DNA of 64,000 nucleotides from Nocardioides sp. CER19 (GTDB lineage Bacteria; Actinomycetota; Actinomycetes; Propionibacteriales; Nocardioidaceae): positions 1 through 64,000 of the forward strand of contig NZ_JARVWS010000004.1 in the NCBI RefSeq assembly GCF_029846275.1, written 5' to 3'. The notes under the pieces were generated by a model that did not search any database, was not told where the DNA came from, and was given only the letters and a program-made list of their open reading frames with translations. A program made the position numbers and the translations under genes. This document shows, in pieces, positions 35,627 to 43,324 of this stretch (position 1 is its first letter; every line of letters begins with the position of its first letter).

Positions 35627-35658
35627 ACCCTTGGCCTTCAAGCGGCCTGAAGGTCAAG
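35627..35658 (-). promoter_or_regulatory. MerR-type promoter with 19-bp spacer and dyad operator
   Basis: On the minus strand TTGACC (35652-35657) and AAGGGT (35627-35632) are 19 bp apart, the long spacer typical of MerR-controlled promoters. The spacer is filled by a near-perfect inverted repeat: CTTG-a-CCTTCA on one side and TGAAGG-c-CAAG on the other. Transcription would start about 7 nt after the -10, at GTG 35619, giving a leaderless mRNA. It overlaps the 3' end of the rRNA methyltransferase gene. Autoregulation by the MerR-clamp protein is the natural reading. Confidence 0.7.
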
Positions 35659-36427
35659 CACGCTGCGCACGGGCGCTGGCGTACAGACAGACGGCGGCAG
35701 CTGTCGAGAGGTTGAGGCTCTCGGCGCGGCCGTAGATCGGGATGCTGACGACGCGGTCGGCCAGGTCCCGGAGTCCGGTCGGGATCCCCCACGCCTCGTT
35801 GCCGAACAGCCAGGCGGTCGGCTTCGCGAGGACGTCGTCGGCGCCGAAGAGGTCGTCCCCGTCCATGTCGGCGGCCAGCACGGTGAGCCCGTCGGCCTGG
35901 GCGGCCGCGACGGCGGCGGCCGGGTCGCGCTCGACCACGACCGGGAGGTGGAAGATCGACCCGACCGAGGCCCGGATCGTCTTGGGGTTGTAGAGGTCGA
36001 CCGAGTCACCGGCCAGGACCACGAGGTCGGCACCGGCCGCGTCGGCGCATCGGATGACGGTGCCCGCGTTGCCGGGGTCCCGTACGTCGGCGCAGATGGC
36101 GACCAGGCGCGGCGACTCGGGCACGACCGGCTCGAGGAAGCGGCAGACCGCGACCAGACCGGCGGGCGTCACCGAGTCGGAGAGTCCCCCGATCGCGCGG
36201 TCGTCGACCAGCGTGACCGTCGGGGCGGGCGCCAGCAGGGCGGCGTACTGCTCGGACGCCGCGGGCGTGGAGAAGACCTCCACCACGCAGTCGGGCACGC
36301 TCAGCGCACCCTCGACGGCCTTCGGACCGTCGGCAAGGAAAAGCCGCCGCTCGGATCGCTCCGAGCGGCGGCTCAGCTTCCTTGCTTCCTTCACGCGAGC
36401 GTTGCCCGCGGAAAGAGGCGGAGTCAT
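35654..36427 (-). CDS. TrmH/SpoU-family rRNA 2'-O-methyltransferase
   Basis: SPOUT-class methyltransferase that adds a 2'-O-methyl group to an RNA ribose. The 257-residue protein has an N-terminal L30e-like substrate-binding domain and motifs 1-3: DPGNAGTVIRCADAAGAD, KTIRASVGSIFHLP/LFGNEAWGIP and ESLNLSTAAAVCLY. Its position after rplT matches tsnR of Mycobacterium, so 23S rRNA is the likely target. Start ATG 36427 is 2 nt after the rplT stop. Its codons 19-31 contain an intrinsic terminator hairpin (36335-36373), so expression depends on read-through from the ribosomal-protein operon. Confidence 0.9.
   Translation of the reverse strand: MTPPLSAGNARVKEARKLSRRSERSERRLFLADGPKAVEGALSVPDCVVEVFSTPAASEQYAALLAPAPTVTLVDDRAIGGLSDSVTPAGLVAVCRFLEPVVPESPRLVAICADVRDPGNAGTVIRCADAAGADLVVLAGDSVDLYNPKTIRASVGSIFHLPVVVERDPAAAVAAAQADGLTVLAADMDGDDLFGADDVLAKPTAWLFGNEAWGIPTGLRDLADRVVSIPIYGRAESLNLSTAAAVCLYASARAQRA
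36335..36373 (-). terminator. Intrinsic terminator inside the methyltransferase coding sequence
   Basis: On the minus strand a perfect 14-bp stem, AGCCGCCGCTCGGA with TCCGAGCGGCGGCT, closes a 4-nt loop (GCGA) and is followed by TTTTCCTT. This is the best Rho-independent terminator in the window. It starts about 55 nt after the methyltransferase ATG and encodes the symmetric peptide SRRSERSERRLF. It would end most infC-rpmI-rplT transcripts while remaining translatable. Confidence 0.85.
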
Positions 36428-36429
36428 GC

Positions 36430-36813
36430 TCAGGCGTTGGCCGGAGCGTTGACGTCCTCGGGGAGGGCGGCCTTGGCCTGCGCGACGAGCGCGTTGAACG
36501 CGGCGACGTCGTTGACGGCGAGCTCGGCCAGGATCTTGCGGTCGACCTCGATGCCGGCCAGGTTGAGGCCCTGGATGAAGCGGTTGTAGGTCAGGCCCTC
36601 GGCGCGCGCGGCGGCGTTGATGCGCTGGATCCAGAGCCGACGGAAGTTGCCCTTGTTCTTGCGACGGTCGTTGTAGGCGTAGACCAGGGAGTGGGTGACC
36701 TGCTCCTTGGCCTTGCGGTACAGACGCGAACGCTGGCCGCGGTAACCGCTCGCCCGCTCGAGGGTGACGCGACGCTTCTTCGCCGCGTTGACTGCGCGCT
36801 TCACGCGTGCCAT
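36430..36813 (-). CDS. rplT: 50S ribosomal protein L20
   Basis: Binds 23S rRNA early in 50S assembly and in several bacteria represses its own operon. The 127-residue protein is typical: MARVKRAVNAAKKRR at the start, RKNKGNFRRLWIQRINAAAR in the middle and NRFIQGL. Start ATG 36813 has AAGGAG 6 nt upstream. The 60-bp gap to rpmI contains a weak hairpin (GATC ... GATC arms) followed by TTTT, which may tune L20 relative to L35. Confidence 0.97.
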   Translation of the reverse strand: MARVKRAVNAAKKRRVTLERASGYRGQRSRLYRKAKEQVTHSLVYAYNDRRKNKGNFRRLWIQRINAAARAEGLTYNRFIQGLNLAGIEVDRKILAELAVNDVAAFNALVAQAKAALPEDVNAPANA

Positions 36814-36873
36814 GTGGAACTCCTTAGTGCGAAAAGATCGTGGGTGCCGGTCGAACGGCGATCCCGGGGAAGG

Positions 36874-37068
36874 TCAGCGGCCGAGAAGCTTCTTGGCGCG
36901 CGGGACGTCGTTCTTGGCAACCTCGACGGTGCCGGTCATCCGGCGGGTGACCTTGGAGGGCTTCTTCTCGAGGTTGTGGCGCTTGCCGGCCTTCTCGCGA
37001 AGGATCTTGCCCGAGCCGGTCACGCGGAAGCGCTTACCGGCACCGGAGTGGCTCTTGTTCTTCGGCAT
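36874..37068 (-). CDS. rpmI: 50S ribosomal protein L35
   Basis: A 64-residue basic ribosomal protein of the large subunit: MPKNKSHSGAGKRFRVTGSGKI, then KRHNLEKKPSK and a C-terminal LGR, as usual for L35. It lies between infC and rplT in the canonical three-gene operon. The start ATG 37068 has an AGAGAGAG-rich purine stretch just upstream in place of a perfect Shine-Dalgarno sequence. Confidence 0.97.
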   Translation of the reverse strand: MPKNKSHSGAGKRFRVTGSGKILREKAGKRHNLEKKPSKVTRRMTGTVEVAKNDVPRAKKLLGR

Positions 37069-37101
37069 CTGTCGGTCTCTCTCTTCTACTTGCGGTGCGT
37101 C

Positions 37102-37785
37102 TCAGGCGTCGATCTCGGGATCGAGGTTCTCGGAGCGGCGGCGCTCCTTCTTCGCGGCCACCGGGCCGGCGGCTGCGGCCGCGGCGCGCTCGGCGCGCTC
37201 GGCGGCCTGGTCAGCCTCACGCTCGGCGGCCTTGTTCTCCTTGGCCGCCTGCTGGTCGACCTTGGCGTCGGCCTTCTTCTTGTTCGGGCCGAGCACCATG
37301 ACCATGTTGCGGCCGTCCTGCTTCGGAGCGGACTCCACGAAGCCGAGCTCCTGCACGTCCTCGGCCAGCTTCTGCAGCAGGCGGAAGCCGAGCTCCGGAC
37401 GGTGCTGCTCGCGACCGCGGAACATGATGGTGATCTTCACCTTGTCGCCGGCCTTGAGGAACCGCACGACGTGACCCTTCTTGGTCTCGTAGTCGTGCGA
37501 GTCGATCTTGGGACGAAGCTTCATCTCCTTGATGATGACGTTCGTCTGGTTCCGGCGGGCCTCACGGGCCTTCTGGGCGTTCTCGTACTTGAACTTCCCG
37601 TAGTCCATGAGCTTGCAGACCGGGGGCTTGCCCTGCGGGGCGATCTCGACGAGGTCGAGGTCGGCCTCCTGGGCCAGGCGCAGCGCGTCGGCCGTCGGCA
37701 CGATGCCGACGGTCTCGCCGTTGGGACCAACGAGGCGGACCTCGGGTACGCGGATCCGGTCGTTGATACGAAGCTCGGTGCTGAT
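37102..37785 (-). CDS. infC: Translation initiation factor IF-3 (ATC start)
   Basis: Prevents premature subunit joining and checks the start codon. The start is ATC at 37785: GGAGGA lies just upstream and the protein then reads (M)STELRINDRIRVPEVRL, the conserved IF3 N-terminus. Rare start codons are a known feature of infC and let IF3 limit its own synthesis. The 227-residue product has the N-domain, linker and C-domain (to about 165, ending MVMVLGPNKK), plus an Ala/Glu/Lys-rich tail of about 55 residues, longer than in E. coli but common in actinobacteria. The frame is open upstream to an ATG at 37860, within the attenuator; I reject that start. Confidence 0.95.
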   Translation of the reverse strand: MSTELRINDRIRVPEVRLVGPNGETVGIVPTADALRLAQEADLDLVEIAPQGKPPVCKLMDYGKFKYENAQKAREARRNQTNVIIKEMKLRPKIDSHDYETKKGHVVRFLKAGDKVKITIMFRGREQHRPELGFRLLQKLAEDVQELGFVESAPKQDGRNMVMVLGPNKKKADAKVDQQAAKENKAAEREADQAAERAERAAAAAAGPVAAKKERRRSENLDPEIDA

Positions 37786-37836
37786 GTGTCCTCCAGGGAT
37801 TCGGTGGCGATGACTCGAGCGGCAACCCCGGGAAAT

Positions 37837-37869
37837 GAGAAAAGGCTCCCGCTCGCTCAAGCGGAAGCC
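37837..37869 (-). terminator. Transcription attenuator in the infC leader
   Basis: On the minus strand GGCTTCCGCT pairs with AGCGGGAGCC (10 bp, one T-G pair) around a 6-nt loop, followed by TTTTCTC. This intrinsic terminator lies about 50 nt before the infC ATC codon and after a leader of more than 100 nt, with no gene upstream on this strand that would need a terminator here. It therefore looks like a regulatory attenuator of the IF3-L35-L20 operon, comparable in position to L20-leader attenuators of Firmicutes, although no sequence similarity is claimed. Confidence 0.7.
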
Positions 37870-38080
37870 AGTCAGAGCACCCCACCTCTCGGTGGCTGCT
37901 CACCGGTGCGATCAGGACACGGCGTCCGCCGTGGCCGGACTGCTCCGGCGACCGGACCCGACGACCTGTGGTGTTGCTGGGGCGGTCGATGCGGGTGGGA
38001 GGGCAGTGGTTGCCTTCCGCTTGGGGATGTGGTGGCGACGGGTGTCGCTGCCACATCGGTCAACAGGAGAGGCTACCGGA

Positions 38081-38608
38081 TCATTCCCCCTCGGGACCAA
38101 TCCCGGGGGGCTCCTCGCCGGGACGGACCCAGGCGGTGCCGCCGGCGACGCGTGCGAGCGTCCAGCCGGCACCCAGACCGTACAGGTCCTCGCCCTCCAC
38201 CACGAAGGTGACGGGGCCCGCCACGTCGACGAGGAGCGCGTCGGCCCGGTCCTGCAACGCCGCCCGCGCGGCGTCGGCGGCGGGCACGGCGACGGGGCGA
38301 GCGTCGGCCCGCCAGGCGGCCATGGCCTCCAGGCTCGTGAACGCCAGCAGGGCCTGGCGTCCGTCCGCCCCCGTGAGGAGCACGGTGGCCATGTCCGACG
38401 TCTTGTCGGCGCCGCTCTCGTCCACCTCCCCGAGGACCGCCACCACCGGCACGAGCAGGCGGCTGTCGGCCAGCACGGCCAGCACGTCGGCGTACGTCGC
38501 CTCGCGGCGGGCCAGACCCGCCAGCGCCTCGCCGAGCCGCTCGTCGGCCGCTCCCGTGTCGTCCGGGTACGCCGGGGCCTGGATGTCTCGTCGCCGCTCG
38601 TCGTCCAT
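38081..38608 (-). CDS. SseB-family protein
   Basis: A 175-residue soluble protein with the SseB N-terminal-domain pattern: LAVLADSRLLVPVVAVLGE, DMATVLLTGADGRQALLAFTSLEAMAAW and the C-terminal AGPVTFVVEGEDLYGLGAGW. In actinobacteria such single-domain proteins lie near infC or hisG genes; function unknown. ATG 38608 is preceded by GACAAT 6 nt upstream and no ribosome site, so it may be leaderless. It precedes infC on the same strand; the 3' gap contains the infC leader. Confidence 0.75.
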   Translation of the reverse strand: MDDERRRDIQAPAYPDDTGAADERLGEALAGLARREATYADVLAVLADSRLLVPVVAVLGEVDESGADKTSDMATVLLTGADGRQALLAFTSLEAMAAWRADARPVAVPAADAARAALQDRADALLVDVAGPVTFVVEGEDLYGLGAGWTLARVAGGTAWVRPGEEPPGIGPEGE

Positions 38609-38657
38609 CCGGCAATTGTCCTGCACGGCCCATGGGATCGAGTGGGAGGATGGGCAC

Positions 38658-39068
38658 ATGCTCGACTCGGTCACCTGGGGTGCGTTCACCCTCACCTTCA
38701 CGGTCCTCGGTGGGGTGGGCACGTGGTTCGCCTACCGCCGCCGTGGCCTGCGCTCCGGCCTGCGATGGGCGGCGGTCACGCTGCTCGTCCCGGCCGCCTA
38801 CTTCACCCGCACGCTCAAGATGCTCAGCCAGATCGGCTCGGCCATCGCTGACTGGGCGGCGTCCTTCGTGTGGAACCCGATGGTGTGGTTCGGCCTGGCG
38901 CTCACCGCGCTGTCGGTCGTCCTCTTCGTGGTCGCCGCCCGGCTACCCGGCCGTGAGCGGCGGACGAAGAAGCCGGTCGAGCGCGGCGCCGCGCCGTCGG
39001 CGCTGCCCGGCAGTGACCCGGAGCTCGCCGAGATCGAGGCCCTCCTCAAGCGCCACGGCATCAGTTGA
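38658..39068 (+). CDS. Small membrane protein of unknown function
   Basis: A 136-residue protein with three predicted membrane helices (about 7-26, 36-53, 72-97) and a cytosolic tail ending DPELAEIEALLKRHGI. No family recognised. ATG 38658 has GGAGGATG 6-8 nt upstream, one of the better ribosome sites in the window. The stop overlaps the next gene (TGATG), which ties it to the PLP-dependent enzyme; it is divergent from the SseB-like gene. Confidence 0.8.
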   Translation: MLDSVTWGAFTLTFTVLGGVGTWFAYRRRGLRSGLRWAAVTLLVPAAYFTRTLKMLSQIGSAIADWAASFVWNPMVWFGLALTALSVVLFVVAARLPGRERRTKKPVERGAAPSALPGSDPELAEIEALLKRHGIS

Positions 39069-40291
39069 TGGCGAGTCACATCGAGCGCAACCGCCTGTGG
39101 TCGCGCCTCTCCGGCGCGGTCGCGGCCGCCGAGGCGCGCACCGGCGAGCCGCTGCCCCGGCCCGTCATGGTCGTCGACCTGGACGCCTTCGACGCCAACG
39201 CCGACGACCTGGCCCGCCGCGCCGGCGGTACCCCGATCCGTGTGGCCTCGAAGTCGCTGCGCGTCCCCGCGCTGATCTCCCGCGCGCTGGCGCACCCGGG
39301 CTTCGAGGGCGTCCTGGCCTTCACACTCGCCGAGGCGCTCTGGCTGGAGGAGAACGACGTCAGCGACGACATCGTCGTCGCCTACCCCACCGTCGACCGC
39401 GGCGCCCTCGCCCGGCTCGTCGCGTCGCCGCGTGCCGCCGCCCGCATCACGCTCATGGTCGACTCGGTCGACCATCTCGACGTCGTCGACTCGGTGCGCA
39501 CCTCGAAGGCCGTCCCGGTGCGGGTCGCGATCGACGTCGACGCCGGCCTCGACCTCGGCCTGACGAGGGTCGGCCCCCGCCGCTCCCCCGTCACCTCGGC
39601 GGCCGCGGCGGAGGAGCTCGCACGGCACCTCCAGCGCCCCGGCTTCACCCTGGCCGGTGTGATGACGTACGAGGGCCAGGTGGCCGGCGTGCCGGACCAG
39701 GTGCCCGGCCAGCGGCTCCGCTCGGCGATGGTCCGCCGGCTCAAGACGATGTCGGTCGCGCAGCTGGCCGAGCGCCGGGCGACCGTGTCCGAGGGGATCT
39801 CGCGGGTCGCCGAGCTGGCGTTCTGGAACGCCGGCGGCTCCGGGTCGCTCGAGACCTCGGCGTCCGACCCGGTCGTGACCGAGCTGACGGCCGGCTCCGG
39901 GCTCCTCGTGCCCGGCCTCTTCGACCACTTCCGCTCCTTCGCGCCGCGACCGGCCGCCTACTTCGGCGTGCCGGTGACCCGGCGCCCGGACGACCGGACC
40001 GCCACCGTGCACGGCGGTGGGCTGATCGCCTCCGGTCCGGTCGGCCCCGACCGGCTCCCGCTCCCCTGGGCTCCCGCCGGCCTCGCGCTCACGGGCCTGG
40101 AGGGCGCGGGCGAGGTGCAGACGCCGCTCACCGGCCCCACCGCGGCGATGCTGTCGGTCGGCGACCTCGTGTGGTTCCGGCACGCGAAGTCCGGCGAGCT
40201 GTTCGAGCACACCACCACCGCCCACCTCCTGGCCGGCGACCAGCTGGTCGACGACGTGCCGACGTACCGCGGGCATGGGCTCGCCTTCTGA
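39068..40291 (+). CDS. Fold-type III PLP enzyme (amino acid deaminase/D-threonine aldolase-like)
   Basis: A 407-residue protein of the alanine-racemase-like TIM-barrel fold. The PLP Lys is in IRVASKSLRVP (about 56-66), after PVMVVDLDAFDANADDLARRA, the usual first strand. A C-terminal beta domain follows (TELTAGSGLLVPGLFDHF to LLAGDQLVDDVPTYRGHG), where the His and Asp could hold a divalent metal as in D-threonine aldolase or D-serine dehydratase. Substrate not determined. Its ATG overlaps the upstream stop (TGATG); the 3' end overlaps the kinase gene by 17 bp. Confidence 0.85.
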   Translation: MASHIERNRLWSRLSGAVAAAEARTGEPLPRPVMVVDLDAFDANADDLARRAGGTPIRVASKSLRVPALISRALAHPGFEGVLAFTLAEALWLEENDVSDDIVVAYPTVDRGALARLVASPRAAARITLMVDSVDHLDVVDSVRTSKAVPVRVAIDVDAGLDLGLTRVGPRRSPVTSAAAAEELARHLQRPGFTLAGVMTYEGQVAGVPDQVPGQRLRSAMVRRLKTMSVAQLAERRATVSEGISRVAELAFWNAGGSGSLETSASDPVVTELTAGSGLLVPGLFDHFRSFAPRPAAYFGVPVTRRPDDRTATVHGGGLIASGPVGPDRLPLPWAPAGLALTGLEGAGEVQTPLTGPTAAMLSVGDLVWFRHAKSGELFEHTTTAHLLAGDQLVDDVPTYRGHGLAF

Positions 40292-40823
40292 CGACGCCCG
40301 GGAGGTCCTGGCACTGACCCTCGATCGGCCGGCGTCGCTCGGCACGGGCCGGCTGGTCTGCGTCGACGGGCCGGCCGGCTCCGGCAAGTCGACGCTGGCG
40401 GACGCGCTCGCCGAGCTCGCCCCGGACGCGACCGTGGTGCGCACCGACGAGCTGCTGGAGGGCTGGGCGGGCCTGCCGGGGCTCGCCGGCTCCGTCCGCG
40501 CACTGCTGGAACCGCTCGCGCGCGGCACGGCCGGCTCGTGGCGGCGCTGGGACTGGCACGCGGGCGGCTGGGCGGAGACGCGTCAGGTCGCGCCGAGCCG
40601 TCTGCTCGTCCTCGAGGGGGTCGGGTCGTGGTCGCCGGAGATCGCGCCGTGGGTGACGACGCTGGTGTGGCTGGACGCCGCGCACGACGTGCGGAAGCGG
40701 CGCGGGATCGAGCGCGACGGCGACGACTTCGCGCCGTACTGGGAGCAGTGGGCCCGCGACGAAGCGGCGCTGTTCGCTCGCGACCGCACCCGCGAGCGGG
40801 CCGACATGGTCATCGAGACCTGA
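40275..40823 (+). CDS. P-loop nucleoside/uridine kinase-like protein
   Basis: A 182-residue small kinase. Walker A is GPAGSGKST (32-40); VVRTDELLEGW supplies the acidic residue of the substrate site, LLVLEGVGSW resembles a Walker B strand, and RKRRGIERDGDD gives a lid of Arg residues. It resembles cytosolic uridine-kinase-like or shikimate-kinase-like proteins that are common but uncharacterised in actinobacteria. Start ATG 40275 lies inside the upstream gene's last codons, so translation is probably coupled. Confidence 0.8.
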   Translation: MGSPSDDAREVLALTLDRPASLGTGRLVCVDGPAGSGKSTLADALAELAPDATVVRTDELLEGWAGLPGLAGSVRALLEPLARGTAGSWRRWDWHAGGWAETRQVAPSRLLVLEGVGSWSPEIAPWVTTLVWLDAAHDVRKRRGIERDGDDFAPYWEQWARDEAALFARDRTRERADMVIET

Positions 40824-40829
40824 GCGGTC

Positions 40830-42317
40830 TCACTGGAACGGCGTCGTGCGCGCCACCTGGAGCGAGCGCGACAAGGAGAACGGCGAGGCCTGCCGGACCA
40901 GCCATGGCCGGCCGAACCACAGGTAGGCGTCGACGTTGCGCAGGGCGTCGGCCTGCTGCTGCGCCGTGAGCCCGAGCCCGGACTGACCGGCGACGTCGGT
41001 GGTCGGCGGTACGCCGAGTGTGTCGCAGGTGCTGTCCGAGACGCTGCGGCAGGTGATCGCGTTGTCGAAGTCGTCGCCCGGGTGCTCGGAGCGGTGCTGC
41101 ATCCAGGTGAACGGCCGGCCGTTGTCGGCGGTGTCGATGACGAACTTCTTGCCGTCGATGCCGGCGCGCTCGAGCGCGGCGATGATGTCCATGCCGTAGT
41201 CGACGTTGCCGCCGACGCTGGAGTAGTGCGTCGCACCGAGGGCGAAGCCGCGGGTGTACTGGATGCCAGCCGCCTCGAGCACCGGCACGATCTTCGCGAT
41301 CGAGAGCCAGTCGGCGTCGGAGGCGTCGAGGTAGACGTTCGTGCGGGGCAGCTCCGAGAAGCGCCGGGCGGCGTACTTCACCAGGCCGAGCCGGGCGCCG
41401 GGATCGGCGGTCCGGGTCTCCCAGGAGTTGTTGGGGACGGCGTTGAGGCCGAGGTCGGGCTCGAGCACCATCGCGACGCGGGCATCCCCGATCGCGTCGG
41501 CGGCGGCGTCCACCCAGGCGCGGTACGCCGCCTGCTCGCTGCCGCTCAGCGGCTTGCCGCGGCCGCCCTCGCCGTGCGGCCACTCGCGGAAGACGGCGAT
41601 CTGGATGAGCGCGTCCTTCCCGAACTCGGCCTGCTGCTCGGCGATGAAGTCGCGCAGCTGGGTGCGGATGGAGCTGGTCGAGAACTCGGAGGCGAACCAG
41701 ATGACGCGCGGCTGGAGCGCGATCCGGCCGAGCAGCCGCTTGTCCTCGCCGCTGGCCCGCTCGTAGGCGGGGTAGATGCCGTTCCAGGGACCGCGGTAGA
41801 CCGCCCACTTCCCGCCGGCGAGCGGGTTGTCGGGCAGGACCGTCCGGGCCTTCGACCGCACCGAGGCGGGCCGGTAGCCGGGGACCCGTCCGGTGGTCCG
41901 CACCGACACCCGGCGACCGATCATCCGGTCGGTGGGCACCAACGTGCGCTTCGTCGCCCCGGGGATCCGCTCGCCGTCGAGGAACCACTGATAGGTGAAC
42001 CGCACGCCCGGCGTCCAGCCGTGCCGGTGGTGGACCTTCGCCACCAGCCGCCGGCCCGACACCGGGTCGGCCGTGAGACGGGGCGCAGCCCCGGCCGTCA
42101 CCCGCGGCGGAGGAGGAGGCGGGGTGGACGGGGAAGCAGTGGGTGTCGGCGTCGGCGTCGCCGCGTGGTGCTGGGCCGCCGGCTGCGCCGCACCGGGCTC
42201 GTCGCCCGCGGGCCTGAAGACCAGGGCCGCCGCGACCGCCAGGCCGAGGACCAGAGCACCGACGAGGACGGCGTCGCGCAGCCGCACGCGCGGGCGCTGA
42301 GGGGCATGGGACGGCAC
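40830..42317 (-). CDS. Membrane-anchored GH6 glycosidase with Ig-like domain
   Basis: A 495-residue exported protein: short basic N-terminus, one hydrophobic helix (about 15-36, signal anchor or signal peptide), a Thr/Pro-rich linker, an Ig-like beta domain (about 70-155, FTYQWFLDGERIPGAT...) and a GH6 catalytic domain to the end. Family motifs are VLEPDLGL (the Asp as catalytic acid), VYLDASDADWL, GFALGATHY and FVIDTADNGRP. The loop that usually holds a second Asp (YDxPxRDC) reads FREWPHGEGG, so activity on cellulose is uncertain. GTG 42317 is preferred; a TTG at 42383 would leave only 23 bp to the divergent gene. It converges on the kinase gene. Confidence 0.8.
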   Translation of the reverse strand: MPSHAPQRPRVRLRDAVLVGALVLGLAVAAALVFRPAGDEPGAAQPAAQHHAATPTPTPTASPSTPPPPPPRVTAGAAPRLTADPVSGRRLVAKVHHRHGWTPGVRFTYQWFLDGERIPGATKRTLVPTDRMIGRRVSVRTTGRVPGYRPASVRSKARTVLPDNPLAGGKWAVYRGPWNGIYPAYERASGEDKRLLGRIALQPRVIWFASEFSTSSIRTQLRDFIAEQQAEFGKDALIQIAVFREWPHGEGGRGKPLSGSEQAAYRAWVDAAADAIGDARVAMVLEPDLGLNAVPNNSWETRTADPGARLGLVKYAARRFSELPRTNVYLDASDADWLSIAKIVPVLEAAGIQYTRGFALGATHYSSVGGNVDYGMDIIAALERAGIDGKKFVIDTADNGRPFTWMQHRSEHPGDDFDNAITCRSVSDSTCDTLGVPPTTDVAGQSGLGLTAQQQADALRNVDAYLWFGRPWLVRQASPFSLSRSLQVARTTPFQ

Positions 42318-42406
42318 AGCGTGGGCTTCTCCGAGGTCTGGGACAGAGTCACGACCATCCGACAGGGGGCGCCGGGAGGTCAAGTCGCGGGCACTACCGT
42401 GGGAGC

Positions 42407-43318
42407 GTGCTAGCTCCGAGCGGACAGCAGTTCCACATCAGCAGCGGCGACTACGCCGCCGTCGTCACCGAGAGCGGAGGGGCGCTGCGGGCGCTGACCC
42501 ACCGGGGCAGGCCGCTGCTCGACGGCTTCGAGGAGGACCGCACCGCCTCCGGCGGTCGCGGCCAGCTCTTGATGCCCTGGCCGAACCGGATCCGCGACGG
42601 CCGCTACCGGTTCGAGGGCGACTCCCAGCAGCTGGCGCTCAGCGAGCCGTCCCGGCACAACGCCTCGCACGGGCTGGTGAGGTGGGCCGCCTGGTCGCTG
42701 GTCGCCCACCGGCCCGACCATGTCACGCTGGGCTACCGCCTCATGAGCCAGACCGGCTATCCATGGACGCTCGACGTCGAGGTCGGCTATGCGCTCGGCG
42801 CGGACGGCCTGACCGTGACGCAGACAGCGACGAACAGGTCGGACACGGTGGCACCGTACGCCTCAGGCGCCCACCCCTACCTGCTCGCCGGTGCCGGGCC
42901 GGTCGACGGCTGGACGGTCGAGGTCCCGGCCGAGGTGCGGATGCTCACCGACGCCGAGCGGCTGCTCCCGACGGGCACGGAGGACGTGGACGGGACGCCG
43001 TACGACCTGCGCACGCCGCGAGAGCTCGGCGACCTCGTGCTCAACCACGCCTACGGGCGGCTGCAGCGCGGTGAGGACGGCCGCGCGACGGCACGGCTGC
43101 GCGCCCCCGAGGGCACCGGCGTGGAGCTGTGGGTCGACGGACGCCACCAGTGGCTGATGCTCTACACCGCCGACGACGTGCCGGCGACGGCGCGGCACTC
43201 CCTCGCCGTCGAGCCGATGACGGCGCCACCCGACGCCTTCAACTCGGGCCTCGACCTGGTCCGGCTGGCGCCCGGCGAGCGGGTCAGCGCCTCGTGGGGC
43301 GTCCGCTCGACCGACTGA
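42407..43318 (+). CDS. Aldose 1-epimerase family protein
   Basis: A 303-residue protein of the galactose mutarotase fold. It has PWPNRIRDGRYRFEG near the start, NASHGLVRW and SGAHPYLLAG for the two catalytic/binding His residues and VEPMTAPPDAFNSG for the catalytic Glu. It interconverts anomers of a sugar or sugar phosphate. GTG 42407 follows TACCGT (42395-42400) by 6 nt, so the transcript is probably leaderless. It is divergent from the GH6 gene, and a shared role in sugar use is possible but unproven. Confidence 0.9.
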   Translation: MLAPSGQQFHISSGDYAAVVTESGGALRALTHRGRPLLDGFEEDRTASGGRGQLLMPWPNRIRDGRYRFEGDSQQLALSEPSRHNASHGLVRWAAWSLVAHRPDHVTLGYRLMSQTGYPWTLDVEVGYALGADGLTVTQTATNRSDTVAPYASGAHPYLLAGAGPVDGWTVEVPAEVRMLTDAERLLPTGTEDVDGTPYDLRTPRELGDLVLNHAYGRLQRGEDGRATARLRAPEGTGVELWVDGRHQWLMLYTADDVPATARHSLAVEPMTAPPDAFNSGLDLVRLAPGERVSASWGVRSTD

Positions 43319-43324
43319 GCGTCC

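Noticed and set aside
37786..37860. Upstream ATG extension of infC (starting at 37860)
   Set aside because: It would run through the attenuator and its T-run and adds no conserved residues; ATC 37785 follows a GGAGGA and restores the family N-terminus.
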